Shown: positions 12,587 through 25,630 of the stretch, piece by piece
Layout: the number at the start of each line of letters is the position of its first letter
Numbering within the stretch: the first letter of the stretch is position 1
Source of the DNA: Dipetalonema caudispina
Taxonomy: Eukaryota > Nematoda > Chromadorea > Rhabditida > Onchocercidae
NCBI GenBank assembly: GCA_013365325.1
Contig: JABVXV010000154.1
Span: 78,917 to 142,916, forward strand
Length of the DNA: 64,000 bases
Direction of reading: 5' to 3'
The notes under the pieces: model-generated
What the model was told of the DNA's origin: nothing
What the model saw: the letters and a program-made list of their open reading frames with translations, nothing else
The model's database searches: none
Program-made: the position numbers and the translations under genes

Positions 12587-13774
12587 AACGAATGAGTGTG
12601 ATGAAAATTAGTGAAGCAAATGAAATAATGATAATAATACACTTAATATTGGTATATATCGAAGTATTTCAATAAATTGGAAAAATAAATTATCCTCTCA
12701 AGTATAGAAATAGCTAAGGTATAGCAAAACAAACAAATGCCGTAGTAAATTGAAGGAAACTGAAACAACAATTACAAACTATTCAAAATATATACAGAAA
12801 ATTTTGCTTTAACGACATATCTGGCATAGCATCAGATGATAAGATTGATGAATATACAATAAGTTTTAAAAAGTTAACAATACAATGTTAAGTTAAATTG
12901 TTCGATTCAAATTTAAATTCAAAATTTTTTCATATAAAATAGAGTGTATACATATATTTATATATATTGCGCATTGATAAGATTTTTTGTTTGATTGAAT
13001 GGTTCATTTCCGATATCAAAATCAAATATTTGTTCAACTAACCGATTATTGATGGATTAAACAAGATTTGATGATATGGTTTACATTAACAAGTAATATT
13101 CATTGCAAAATGAAATATGACCAGTCTTTCAAGTTTACAATTATTGAAATGAAATAGGAAGAAAAATTAATTTCACGGTAATTTTTATTTCTCTATCAAA
13201 AAAAAAAAAAAAAAAGTGTGTAATAAAAGAATTAGACAGACAAATATATTTGCATCGCACAATTGGTGTGATATGGTAAATAAGATCATTAGCTGAAATG
13301 TTGTCAAAAAGTGCTTCTGATAAGCATTTAAAGATATGAAATTAGCGAAGGAAATTAGTAATTTTGTATAAATTTAAGTTAATACTTTTGTAGTAAAAAA
13401 AAATGGTGTGCCATATAAATATTTAATTTTAAGTTAATATGGAAATAAAACGTGAAATATAACAGGATGTAAGATTTAGCATTCCATTTGACATATAAAT
13501 AAATGCTTGGCTAATAAATTCTAAACATTTCAAGTAGATGAAAATATAAACATACGACTAATAAATTTCATATTTTCAGGTAAATATTGAGTAAAGGTAA
13601 ATAATGTGAAAAGAAATAAATATTCGAATTTTTATAACTACCAAGAGGAGAGGTAAAATGATCAAATAGAAATTTCGAATATGGTCACAAATAACTGATA
13701 AAAACCATTTAAAATAATTCCTATTAGCTTAATCCGTTTCAAAATCATTGCTATATTTCTAGAAAAGAAACATC

Positions 13775-13880
13775 AAGATTGATAAACTGATAGTGTATCC
13801 ATGATTTCAAGTATACCATGTATGTTTTATCATATGTGATATACTTGAAGTCACGGATACGATATCAGTTTATCAATCTT
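13775..13880. repeat. Long near-perfect foldback (43-bp arms)
   Basis: The left arm 13775-13817 and right arm 13838-13880 are reverse complements over 43 bases with about five differences, one of which would be a G:U pair in RNA. The loop is 20 bases. The arms begin AAGATTGATAAACTGATA. Size and near-perfect pairing fit either a small-RNA hairpin precursor or a degraded miniature inverted-repeat element. No flanking target-site duplication was recognised. Confidence 0.8.
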
Positions 13881-14175
13881 AATGATATGAAATAATAAAA
13901 TTTTTTATCTTCTTTAATAATATAATAGAAAATTATTAATTGAACCCTTATAACTACAATTTTTATGAAATAAACAAATCTTAATCGTCGTTTTATTTTA
14001 GCTGTTGTTTTATTTTTTATTGTTGTTGTTGAACTTTGATCGATCCAAATATCATTTCGATTTGAAAATTCCGAGAATTCCCAAAATTCTTCACGAAATT
14101 TGTCTAGTCCTGAATCTCTTGATCGATTGTAAAAATTGTACTAACAACGATGACAATTTATGTATGAGTATGTAT

Positions 14176-14232
14176 GTATGTGTGTGTGTGTGTATGTGTG
14201 TATATATGTGTGTGTGTGTGTGTGTATATGTA
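14176..14232. repeat. GT microsatellite
   Basis: TG-rich tract interrupted by TATG units, followed about 270 bases later by an AAT tract (about 14499-14560). Confidence 0.85.
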
Positions 14233-15085
14233 TGTGAAGTTTATTAGGGAAATAAAAGAGAAAATATGCAAAATCAGGAAGAGAGAGAAATTTAAGTGAT
14301 TTGATTGGAAAGAAATTTTAGTTACTGCATCATTGAACATTATGCTATTTTTAGTGTATTTATTTGAAATATTTTTGATAATGTAAAATTCAAAGATCAT
14401 TTCTACCAAAATGTCAACAATATCAAAAGGGTTTGTAAGCATTAAAAAATATACATATATTATGGATAATCAAATAATATAAAAAGGTAGAAGTTAAGGA
14501 TAATAATAATCAATAATAATAATAATAATAATAATAACAATAATAATAATAATAATAGTTATTATTGTTATAAATAATTTATAAAGAAAATGGATAAGCA
14601 AAAATGGCATGATATGATAATTAGTAATTGATGATAACAATTAAGAGATGACTTTGATAAGAAGAAGCAAAAAAAAAAGCAAGAATTTAAAAACAATACA
14701 TTAATTCTGATAATAATTTTGAATAAATTTCCATAACAATGTTAATGATAATATTAAACTTAATAATATTTACAACTTATAGCAAAACTTAGCGTATTCA
14801 TAGTAGCTACTGATAGCTGAAAAATTCAAAAATTAGAAATTAAAAACTCCTTGTGCATTCAAATATTTTATATTTTTCAGTGAAAAGAAAAACAAAATAG
14901 GCAACCCTTTTACATTTATTGATTTCTTCATTCATTACAATTTGTAATTTTGTTGAGAAAAGAAATGATTTGTAGTAGTAAATTACTCCATTATTGTAAA
15001 AAAAAAAAAATTTTAATTTAGAATTAAATACTAAACAAACCTTTAAAGAATCAAATATTTCACTCTATATAAATCGTATTTTCAA

Positions 15086-15537
15086 ATGAATCAAATATTT
15101 GTTATCATTTACTTTATCCATTTGATACCTGAAATGGTAACGATATCCAATATTTACAAAGTAATTTTTCGTATTGTATTTTCTGATCGCTTCTACAAAT
15201 ATTCATCCTATTCACAATTTGGCCTTCTCATTTGTCAATTCGTATATTTCAAACATCATAACTCAGGTAAAAACGATACGACATAAGTAAGGATGGGATA
15301 CATTATAGGTATCACTAATAAATTTTTTTCGTGATAACTTTTTCAGTTATTCTGATCACTTTTTTTCACTATATTATCCAAAAATTACACGTAATGCATG
15401 CCATCAAATGCATGATTGCATGCCGAACTGATTGCATGACCATATGCAATCTACGTAAATTGGGTACATATGGTTACAATGATGATAAACAGTTAAACTA
15501 TACCATTTTAAACTATCCTTACAAGTTTAACAATTAA
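15086..15537 (+). CDS. Candidate two-exon orphan gene
   Basis: Exon 1 is 15086-15266 and exon 2 is 15347-15537, with an 80-base intron that starts GTAAAA and ends TTTTTCAG. The phases match (1 base + 2 bases), giving a 123-residue product from an ATG to a stop. Residues 1-60 are rich in hydrophobic and aromatic residues with polar interruptions. The second exon carries a cysteine-spaced stretch, CMIACRTDCMTICNLRKLG. No family is recognised. Exon 2 contains repeated CATGC/GCATG words, which could be a low-complexity bias rather than coding. Support rests on the matched frame, the good acceptor and the fairly normal codon make-up; no homology is claimed. Confidence 0.4.
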
Positions 15538-15599
15538 CGATTATAAGATTTTTGAGCAACGTCAAAAAAAAAAAAAAAGAAAAATTTTTGAAGTATTAC

Positions 15600-18508
15600 A
15601 ATGAATATCAAACATAGTTTGTATTTGCCGGTAACTGACCTCTAAATTATGGAGAAGAATTTATGGGTAAGATTTAGTACGGATAAGTACGATGACATGC
15701 AACAGAAGTGTGGAAAAAGCGAAACAAATGAGGTAATCGGAATGAAAAGGTTCGTTTTGCTGGAAAATTTCAAAAAAAAAAAAAAAAAAAATTTTGTTAA
15801 TGCATTATGAGGAGGAAAAAAAGATGTCATTTGACCCGTTTTAGCTTCTTATTTTTCATTCTATTCTCTTTATTTCCCCTAATCATTTATGAAAAATTCT
15901 GACATTTTCGAACTATTTGAGGGAATGAATCGTTTACGAGAAAACTTGTTTTTTTTTAATTTCTTTTTTTTTTTTTTAAACTCTCGTCGTTTTTTCTCTT
16001 TTTTTTTTTAATATTTCAAGTTGTTCTATTTTAGGAAATAGAATAAGTACATAGAAGGGAGGAGTATTATTATAAATATTTTTTGTTGTTGTAATTCCGG
16101 GATATTTTAAACTGAAATGGCAAGAGAGAAATTCGAGTTTAAATGTGAAAAGTTTAAAGTAAATTAACTCTAGCAGTAATTTTAATTGTAGAACCAAATC
16201 GTCCTAAAAAAAAAAGAAGAGAAAAAGAAAAAAAAAAAAACATTTCCAGAACAAAAAGAGAAAGAGATAATAAGGAATCGATAAATCATGATCAATGAAA
16301 AATTTGAAATGAAATATCTAAATGAATAGCATGAACTTGAATGGAAGAAAATGGTAAAAGAATTTTTTTATTTTAAAAAAAAAGTTGAAAGTACAGATCA
16401 ACGAAACTATCTTGAATAGAATAAATATGAAATAGATGATAGAATATCGGAATATTTATTGGATGAATTTACAATGATATTGGGGAAATTCAGGAAATAC
16501 AACTAGAAGAAATAATTCATACAGTTGTTCATTTTTTGATCGATACGAAAGGGATTCAGGAAAGATTCAAATTATTCATCATCTATAGGCTTTTATGAAA
16601 AATTCATTTTCATTCCTGAATAAAGAAAATTTACGGATTACTAAGGAGAACTGAATCACAGACACGTACGTACGTGTGTGTATATGTAGAAGGATTGATA
16701 GGCCTATATTGAGAAATTTGTTTACGGAGGTTATGTGAAAATTATATAGATGTAATAGATTTGAAATCGATGAAAATATCACTAAAGACTAGATCAATGA
16801 TCGAGAATGATATATTAAATATCAGTTAATGAGAGATTATCATTAATTATCTTGACTAGTGAGTGAATTGATGAATTGAACAAATTTCAATTAGATACTG
16901 TTGTTTTTAATTGTACAACCATTTTTGGGCATATAATTGCACGAAGTGATATGATAATTATCTAATTACTAACAACTAAATATAATGTCTGACAAGGTAT
17001 GCAAAATTAAATGGAAGGGTAGGGTAAATTTAACATCCAGAAAATAATTTAAAAGATACGGCAGATATGTAATTTCGATGATTTGATCGATGAAAAATTA
17101 TTTTTAAATTTGAGGTGATTTCGAGGAGAAAAGTAATGAAAAATAGTGACAAAGAAATTTCAGCCATTGACATCATCAACCGATCAATTAATCAACTAAC
17201 CAATCAATTATTCCATTGATCAACTATAAAAATTTAAATCTTCCAGACGAATTATGTAAATTCTTTTCCTAATTTCTTTTTTCCATCACCAATTATAATA
17301 ATAAATTCAGTTAAGCAACAAATTTCAACGTGAGCAATCATTTAATATTCAACGATAATTGCTAAATTATTTAAATTCTTAAATTTTAAAAATATTCATT
17401 TGCTACTTTTTCAAGACCATTTATCAAATCAAAATGGTTGTGTTATTGAATATGATGGAATGAATGAATGAAATTGATGATACAAGGAGAGAGAAGATAT
17501 TGTTTGTTTAAAATTATTAATTTTTCATTCTCTCTTCCTCTCTCTCTCTCTCTTTTAAAATATCCTTTTTTAATCATTGTTATGGGAGAAAAAGAAAATT
17601 GGAAGAGAAAAATAAAATGAATGGGAAAGAGAAAGGAAAAAAAATCTTTTTTTTTTTTGAAAAAATGATATTAAACGAACATTTACGTCATTCCTTCCTT
17701 TTTTTTTTTTTGCTTCTCGTATTTCAATTGCTATTAAAATAAAATTTGGCAATAAATTCAATCCGATCTCTTTCTAAGTCTAATTTAATTGCATCGAAAA
17801 TGGAAGCAATAAAATCATAAAGTAAATAAGGAAAGGAAATAAATCCTTTTCAAAAGAATGTTAAGAGAAGCAGCATAGAGACAGGCCCATGACCTATATT
17901 ACTTATTTATGACCTTTTATAAATTAGCCATATCCTCCTATCTAATGTGGCATTTCTTTTCTTCTTTTTTCTTTTTTTTTTTTTTTTTTTTTTTGCAATA
18001 TGCAAAACAAATTATAAATGCAATTAAACAACGGATGGGGAATGATCTGTAGAATGAAATGTAATGGAATTAAATCTGATAACAATGAATAAATCGAAAA
18101 TTCATCATCATCATCAAAATGTAATTTTAATTAATAAATAGAAAATTCATCATGATCACCAAAATGTAATTTTAATTAATGCAAATTTTGTTTAAGTGTA
18201 CTAAATCGAACATATCAAAACAAACTTATTGCAAATTTGCGCAAAAAAGGCTTCCAACTTTTTTGCTTTCCAAATTTAATTTGCCAAAATACACAAATTG
18301 GCATGAAATTTGCTATAATAGCCATAAATTCGCATAATTATGAAACATTCAAAAGTTTGAGAAAGTATATAGAAAGAGGAAAAATTGAAAATTTTATTTG
18401 AAATTGAAAATGTGTAAAGTTTTGTTGAGAATGGTAAGAAGCACCCTGTACTGTTTGATGTGAATGAAATGCACGAAATATCATATTTTCACATTTAACA
18501 AAATAAAG

Positions 18509-18540
<32 letters not shown>

Positions 18541-21107
18541 GGGGGAGAAAGAGAGAGAATTTTCTTGTTTGTTCGCAGAGAGATGGAAAAAGATGGTGTA
18601 TTGGGATGAAGGCTATTCAATATTAGTAATATGGGAATTTAACAATGGCAGTGTAAGAGTAATAACATTTTGAAACTTTTTCTACAATTTTAAATGAAAA
18701 TGAAATGACCTTTCAAAAGAGAAACTGAAGAAGAGAGAGAGAGAGAGAGAGAGAGTGAAAGAAAAGAAGAAGAAGAAGAAGGAAAAGTAAGTGAAGAGAG
18801 TATGAAGGAATAGGAGAAAGTTCGTTTCTTCCAATAGCTGATCAGTAAAATTCTAACCTATCAAGAATTAAATAAATTTCCTATAATCAAAACATAAAAA
18901 TGGTACAAAATCAAAAGGCCATAAAAATATCAGATCATATCGATATCAGATTATCGAAGTAAAAAGCCATAAATAATAATATTAAACAATAATAGTGTTA
19001 GGATCATAACAATATCAGATTATAATCATTCAGATGAAGATAAATCGGAAAATGAATATAGTAAGGAATGAAATTTATATTGATATGAAGAAAATTTAAT
19101 ATCTTCATGTCTAGCAATAATCAAAATTTATGTCATCAACGATCTAAGTGAACAGGAATCATTTAATTAATTTCAATTTCTACTTATAAATTTCCTCATT
19201 CGTTTATGTCACTCTAATATTTTTATCGGATATTTGCCATTTCTCATATTATTCGTGTACGAGAATATGTTAACCGTTCCGGTTATTTAATTTTTTATTG
19301 TTTTTAACTGTCCTCTTTTGTGAAACAAATTTTCACAATTAATTTGTAAATAAATAAACGTGGAAATACCATGGAGTAGTTTTATGATTTTATTGATTGA
19401 AAGTAAAAAATTTTTATCCAATATATGAATAATCCGAAAATATCCGTCAAGAAAAAATCACGAAAAGAAAATCAGGAAAGAGTAAGGAAAAAAAAAAAAA
19501 TAATAATGGGTGCGAAAATTTGAAAGAATTATAATAACTACAGTTAACAATTAATATATGATCAGCTAAATGAATTATATATTAATAAAAAAAATGCGAG
19601 AAAAGGAAAAAGTGAGAGAGAGAGAGAGAGAGAGAGAGTTACTAGGATTATCAATACTGCAAATTATCCTCTACATAATTTCAATCTAGCAGGATTGGGA
19701 TTCAGATTTTGCTATGCAGTGTTTGGATATCTTGAACTCGAAGAAACTCCTAAATATCCTAACTGACATTAGGAGATGCATATAGTAAATACCCATTAAC
19801 TGTAATTACTTAATATTTCTATGTCTAATAATTTATAGAAAATTTGATAACAATTCAATAACAACAACAACAGCAACAATATTTAATAATAATTAATTTA
19901 GCAATATGTGTGATAAACAATATGTGTGCAATAAGTCTAAAAATGCAAATTTTGAATGTTTTGTAGCAAAATGTATTTTCAAGAAATGCAAAATTTGCAT
20001 GATTATAAATAAGTGTTTACTACACATCTATCATCCGTTTACTTTCTTTACAATCGTTTAATATTTTAATAACTAATTAATAATTTATCGAACAAAGCTA
20101 TAACAATTTTTTTTTTAGACAAACAAATTGATTGTGATGGGAAATTTCTGAGTGCCGTAGTAATTTTGTTTTTGTTGTTAAGATTGTTTGTTGTTATCAT
20201 TGTAATTTATTGTTGCTGTCATTATTGTGTGACAAATTAATTAATTGATTTCGTAACCTATACATTTGATGTCAACTGTACTGCTTAATAATTTGTAATT
20301 TGTCGAATTCTTTTAATGGATTAATGAAAACAAAATTATCAATTTGTTTTTAACAAATATTGTATTAAATAAATATGTAAGTTATGGTATAAATAAAGCA
20401 ATTTGTATAACAAATAAATGTTAATGTTTGTACAGGTTAAATATTAGCATTATGAATATACTACAGTATATGTAATAACACTTAATGCAATACTTACTTT
20501 ACGTAAATTATCAGAAAATTTTTCTTAAGGCATTATTATTAGAATATAATGAAAATTTAAAATTTCTTTAGATATATATTAAATTTCTTTTTTTCTCCAT
20601 TTATATAAGTAATGATTAATACAATTATGCAATTTACATCATATTACCATAATGCTTATTAATATAGTCATAGAATTTACGTCATATCATATACTTAACG
20701 CTTACGTTTCTTTTTCACTTTAACGTTGCATTTATCAGAAATAAAATGATAGTAAAGGTAAAAGGTGAAAATGATTGCAACAAGGAAATACTTATAATCA
20801 ATCGATTTTTATTTTATAGGTCTTCGTCTCTTACTCTACGAAACATAACATAATGAAAACTGTTTACATTTATCGTAGGTTTATTTACACATATATTAAA
20901 ATGGTAAAATAAATAAACATAAAATGATAAAATCAATTCGTGGTTTTAAAACAATTCAATAGCGTGTTTTTGAATGATAGATTGAGTGGCGTTTTTCACT
21001 AAATCAAATAAACAATTTGAGCATCTGTGATAACACCAATCATCACCAATAATACTTTCAACACCTCGAAATCATCCATTCCATCGTTGTAATACAAATA
21101 ATGAGAA

Positions 21108-21143
<36 letters not shown>

Positions 21144-23180
21144 GAGCAATGATGACCTAATTATTTGTGGGAATAATTTTGTCCGAACTCTTTCATCGGT
21201 TTTAAAACATATGATCATATTTCAATGCTTATGGAAAGATTCCAACAACAACTGATAATTTCATGTTTAAAAAAAAATTCAAATGATGTCAAATATTTTT
21301 CATTGAAATTATGATGTGACATTAATTAGAAGTATTCAAGCTGAAAAGTAATGGGAAAATTTTCGAGTGGAAAATTCGGGATATCAATAATCTGTTATAA
21401 TTTTGCGAAAATTTTGTATTATTTATAACAAAATTCTTCAAATATCAATGAAAATCTTTATGAATAATAGCAGTTGATGAGGAAAAAAATTTCCTTTTAA
21501 AATAAAACTTTTTAATTGGAAATTAATTTCATTCTTTTATCTACATCGTTTGCATTAGAAAAAAAAATCGATGAAGATTGTTGTTATAACGATTGTTATT
21601 TTTTGAATTAAATTTAGAAAAATTGAAGAATTAAAGAATTTACACGTTCATTAATTACTTGTACAATAATAAATATTAAAGAAAATTTAGATAAAAGAAT
21701 GAAAATTAATGATTGAGTAATGTCAAAATATGATGTTTAGACATTTATGGAAATTTCAAGTAATCGAAATGATACCATTCATGATGGAGGAATTTTCTCG
21801 TGCTTATCCGATTCATTGATAAAAATGAATTGATTAGATGGAACAGGTGTGATTATTTCATAAAATATTGCAAAGCTTTCTACAGGTGGAAATTCGTAAG
21901 CATTCTTTTCGGTTCTCAATAATTCCAATAATTAATTTTGATACGAAAATTTCTCAAGCAAAAACAAAAATGAAAGTAAGCAAGGGAAACATAAATATTG
22001 ATGTAAAATATGTTAATTTTAATTTTATATTCTAATTTTATTGCTATATCTAGTTAAGAATTCCCGAAATAATCAAAACCATACTAATAATTGTTAAGTA
22101 TACGAATTTTCATTCGAGAAGTAGAGAAATTTAATGGCAAATTTAAATTAAATAAATAATAATATTCAAAAACTACTCAACTATAATAATTTTTATGCCG
22201 CGGTTGTTGGCATACCTACTAAATTAATGTAATATATCTGTGTATGTGTGTGGGCGTGTGTGTGTGGGTGTGAATGCGTGGGTGTGTGTGGGTGTGTATT
22301 ATAGTTAAATAGATTGGAGATGATTTTCGATGGACCAGTTTTGAGCACATTCATTTTTTGAAAATTTTTCCAAGTGGAGATTATTTTTAAGAGAAGAAGA
22401 TTAAAATTTAAAAAATTTCAATTTATAAAATGTACGATGAAATTTATAGTGAAGGGAGGAAAAAAGTTGTTAATTTAATATCATAGATCTTCTTCGAGAT
22501 GGGGGGAGAAAAGGAGAAAATCATTTATAGTTTTTCAAAGGACAAGTGAAGTAAGTGAGATAGAAAGAAAGAAAAAGAACTGAATTAATATTTCATCAAA
22601 ACTCATCAAATTTATTAATCAAAATATTTGTTTTTAATCTTAGATTTAGATTAACGATGCATAAATTTAAAGAAATAACTTAGACATAATAATGTTGTAA
22701 CGAATAACTGAAAAGCACATAAAATTTATCTTTTACGTATATTTAGCTGATTGGATGTATTTAATATAAGTTAGACGCAAATTGTTAGCACAAATAAACT
22801 TAATATTTATGAAATACAATTGAAATGGAAATATTTATTTACGAAATGTTTCGATGCATAATTAATATCATAAAGGATAAAGGTGATGTTACAGAAACAA
22901 TATATATACTAAAGATGAAAATTATTTTCGATTTAGATTTAAGCATTGAAAATGTTATTCCCGTTGTATAGGATTAGTTGATGAAGTTAAACTTAGAAAT
23001 ATTATGTCAATATATTACGCCAAAAATACAATTTAATGTTCACGTTATGTTTCAAAGACGTTGAAATTTAACATGAACGTTTAATGATACATGTTTTCCA
23101 TGAAATATTGGCGTAATATTACATGATGTTACCATTCTTTAAAGAGTAAAAACGAGAACTGAACAAATAGCAAGAAGAGA
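15600..23180. other. Intergenic, simple repeats
   Basis: No supported gene. It contains GA tracts at about 18516-18540, 18732-18755, 19614-19638 and 21113-21138, all with the purine strand on plus. A 45-bp tandem pair lies at 18088-18177 and a GT-rich tract at about 22235-22300. Homopolymer runs are frequent. Open frames here are short and dominated by A/T runs. Confidence 0.6.
18088..18177. repeat. 45-bp tandem duplication
   Basis: Copies 18088-18132 and 18133-18177 differ at three positions. Each holds an ATTCATCAT stretch and ends AAAATGTAATTTTAATT. Confidence 0.85.
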
Positions 23181-23189
23181 GGAATGTAA

Positions 23190-23396
23190 ATGTTGGATTT
23201 ACGTCGTCCACGTGTGATAAACTGGTTCAAAAAGTGTGTATCATCAAATGATGAACACTATGATATGAGGACAAAAGAATTATCCGATGAGATCGATAAA
23301 ATTGACGAAGGCTGGAAGGCAATACAATGTAAAGAGGATTCGCAAATTATTTACGATGTAACTGTTTATTATCAACATTATCGATATTGGTGTTAA
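23190..23396 (+). CDS. Small ORF, possible orphan gene or exon
   Basis: ATG-started frame of 68 residues whose base composition is less AT-rich than its surroundings. It has a mixed, charged make-up (LRRPRVINWFKKC, then KELSDEIDKIDEGWKAI) that looks more like real protein than most frames in this region. A possible donor, GAT/GTAACT, lies near 23360. I found no downstream exon that continues the frame for long: joining to the acceptor near 23655 gives only about twelve more codons. No family is recognised. Confidence 0.3.
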   Translation: MLDLRRPRVINWFKKCVSSNDEHYDMRTKELSDEIDKIDEGWKAIQCKEDSQIIYDVTVYYQHYRYWC

Positions 23397-23668
23397 GAAT
23401 GAAATATAACTAAAGTAGTATAGGGATATGCATGATAGATTTATCAATGTAATCTGAACTATTTACTAACACTAGAATTTTCTTGTCGGATAATTTTGTC
23501 TTAAATTTTCTTCGAGAATTTTTTACGAATATATTTATCTTGACAAAAGAAATCATAAAAATTATAATCTCTAAAAAAAAAAAAAAAAAAAGGGAAGGAA
23601 GCATTACGAAACTATTAATTAATTGATTGATGGAGTAGTTTAAATTTAATTCAGAATATCCTAACACA

Positions 23669-23935
23669 ATGGAATATTTCGATATTATTCTGATGCTACT
23701 AATTTTGCTCATATCATTATATTTCAATTATTCATGGACAGTATTAACAAATCAAAATATATGTAGAAGCAAAGAGCAAAATAATATCCGTAATTCCGAT
23801 CAGTTAAGATTTATTAGAGATAAGTCAAAAAAAAAAAAAAAAAAAGCAAGAGAGAAAAAAAGAAATGAAAGTGGTATATTCTGTAGCTTTTCGTTGCTAT
23901 GTAATTTAAAAAGAGCCTGGAATAATAATGAATAA
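23669..23935 (+). CDS. Small single-span membrane protein ORF
   Basis: ATG-started frame of 88 residues. Residues 6-18 are strongly hydrophobic (IILMLLILLISLY), followed by a polar, basic tail. The C-terminal third depends on an 18-base A run that encodes lysines, so a one-base length error there would change the end. An acceptor-like TTAATTCAG sits 14 bases upstream and could serve trans-splicing. No family is recognised, and a chance frame is possible. Confidence 0.25.
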   Translation: MEYFDIILMLLILLISLYFNYSWTVLTNQNICRSKEQNNIRNSDQLRFIRDKSKKKKKKAREKKRNESGIFCSFSLLCNLKRAWNNNE

Positions 23936-24325
23936 TTGATGAAAAATAATAAATTTTCTTGATGAAAAGTTGTATGTAAAGTTAAAAGAAAAAGAAAATG
24001 AAAATTTTCAAAAATTTCAAATTTCAAATTTCCTTTAACTGAATACGTTTATTGCAACAAAATTAATCAATAATAAAATTCAAATTTTAATTAAACAAAT
24101 AATTCACCATTAAATTACCATCACTATTTATTTCATTGTTTAAGTATTCATGACGATTTCATGGTTGAATATGTGTCAGCAATGAATTTTAATAACAGGA
24201 AATGAATAAATGGACACTAATCGGAATGAATTTTTCCACTTCAACAATATTAATCAAAGTTTGATAATGACTGATAATAATCGCTATGGAATAAAACAAT
24301 CATTAGTATGAATATTTTCTTCACG

Positions 24326-24382
24326 AAAAAAAGGCAAATGAATTTCTGGATTTTTAATTCAGAAATTCATTTGCCTTTTTTT
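24326..24382. repeat. Perfect 23-bp inverted repeat
   Basis: Arms 24326-24348 and 24360-24382 are exact reverse complements (core GGCAAATGAATTTCTG), with an 11-base loop. The outer seven bases are an A run facing a T run. Confidence 0.9.
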
Positions 24383-25549
24383 TAAAAAAAATAACAACAA
24401 CGAATAATTTTGTTAAGTTCTTGAGAATAGAACAGTAGGTCAAATTACATGCAATCAGTCTTCCACAGATATTTCAAAATTTTCAACAATTAAAAAATTT
24501 TAATTTGAAACTGAACAAAAGGCGATCATAGCAAATGTAATTTTTTCTAATGCTCTTATCATTATCTTATCTTTAATTTATATTTTTGTGAAAAGCAATG
24601 AATGATTACTGATGAAGTGATTTTACGAAAAAATGAGGATAGAGAAAGTTACAATGACGCATGTCATTGAGAAGACTTTTTGTGTTTAAAAATTAAAAAT
24701 CATTTTTTAACTAGGCTAATTGTGTCCTATTATGTGTTACCTAAGCTAGCCATAGCCAAGTAACAATTTTTACTCACTAATTGGATTCTTGCTGAACGTA
24801 CTTACACTTTTGCATGCCTTATGATAGCATGCATTCTCAAATTTTCAACATCTTCAGGAATATATGTAAATTTTGTCAAAATGGTGCAAAAAAGATTTTT
24901 GAAGAGTGTAGGGTATGTTTAATTAGAACGTGAACTTAATAGACTGATTAATTAAGTTTGCGATAGCAAAGAACTTAATTGATTAATAGAGTGATACGTT
25001 AAATCAAATAAAACAAAATTGCATGATTAAAAATGCAACATAAAGCTTTTCAAAATGAATTTTCATGAATATACGGCAAAAAATGTAGCATTATTTATCA
25101 AATTTCGAAAAAATTTCAATGGGTAAAATTTAATAAATTTTGCAAATTCCCCAAAATCTTCCTTTATATAAAGCAAACGTATGCTTAATTGATCAGATTT
25201 TCAGTACAATTAATAATTTTAGAGGGATTGAAAAGAAAAAAGAAAAGGAAAAGAGTAAGTTCGTAACTTCCGCTCAATGTAATCTTAAAAACGAATTGCA
25301 ATTATAGCAACAGAAGTTTATGACTAAATTTAAAATAAATTTCGGTGAAGACAAATTAAATGGAAATCCATAAAAATTCATTGGAAGAATTTAAGGGGAA
25401 AAGATTCAGATTGAAAAAGTGTTAGAGAGAATGGAGGTCGAATAAATGATAATGAGGAGGAGGAAGAGGAAAGGACTAAAATTATTACCAATTTTATGGC
25501 TCCTTCCCTCCTTTCCATCTCATCCCAACAACCATCCTATCAATTGCTG

Positions 25550-25630
25550 TCGAGGTCGTTGTCGTTGTCATTGTCATCGTTGTTGTCATCGTCTTCGTCA
25601 TCGTCATCGTTGTTATCATTGTCATTGTTG
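25550..25630. repeat. Triplet-rich GTC/GTT/ATC tract
   Basis: Imperfect triplet repeat that makes several frames open on both strands (Asp/Asn-rich on minus, Ser/Leu-rich on plus). It is less AT-rich than its surroundings, but there is no start or splice context that would support a gene. Confidence 0.7.

Larger units (their letters stand above)
10791..15085. other. Intergenic, repeats only
   Basis: No supported gene in about 4.3 kb. It contains an imperfect tandem duplication (12321-12586), a long foldback (13775-13880), a GT microsatellite (about 14176-14232), an AAT microsatellite (about 14499-14560) and many homopolymers. The open frame at 14005-14247 starts at TTG and runs into the GT repeat, so it was not annotated. 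Confidence 0.6.

Noticed and set aside
14005..14442. Frames across the GT repeat
   Set aside because: One starts at TTG, and their lengths depend on GT/CA dinucleotide repeats that alternate Cys/Val or Thr/His.
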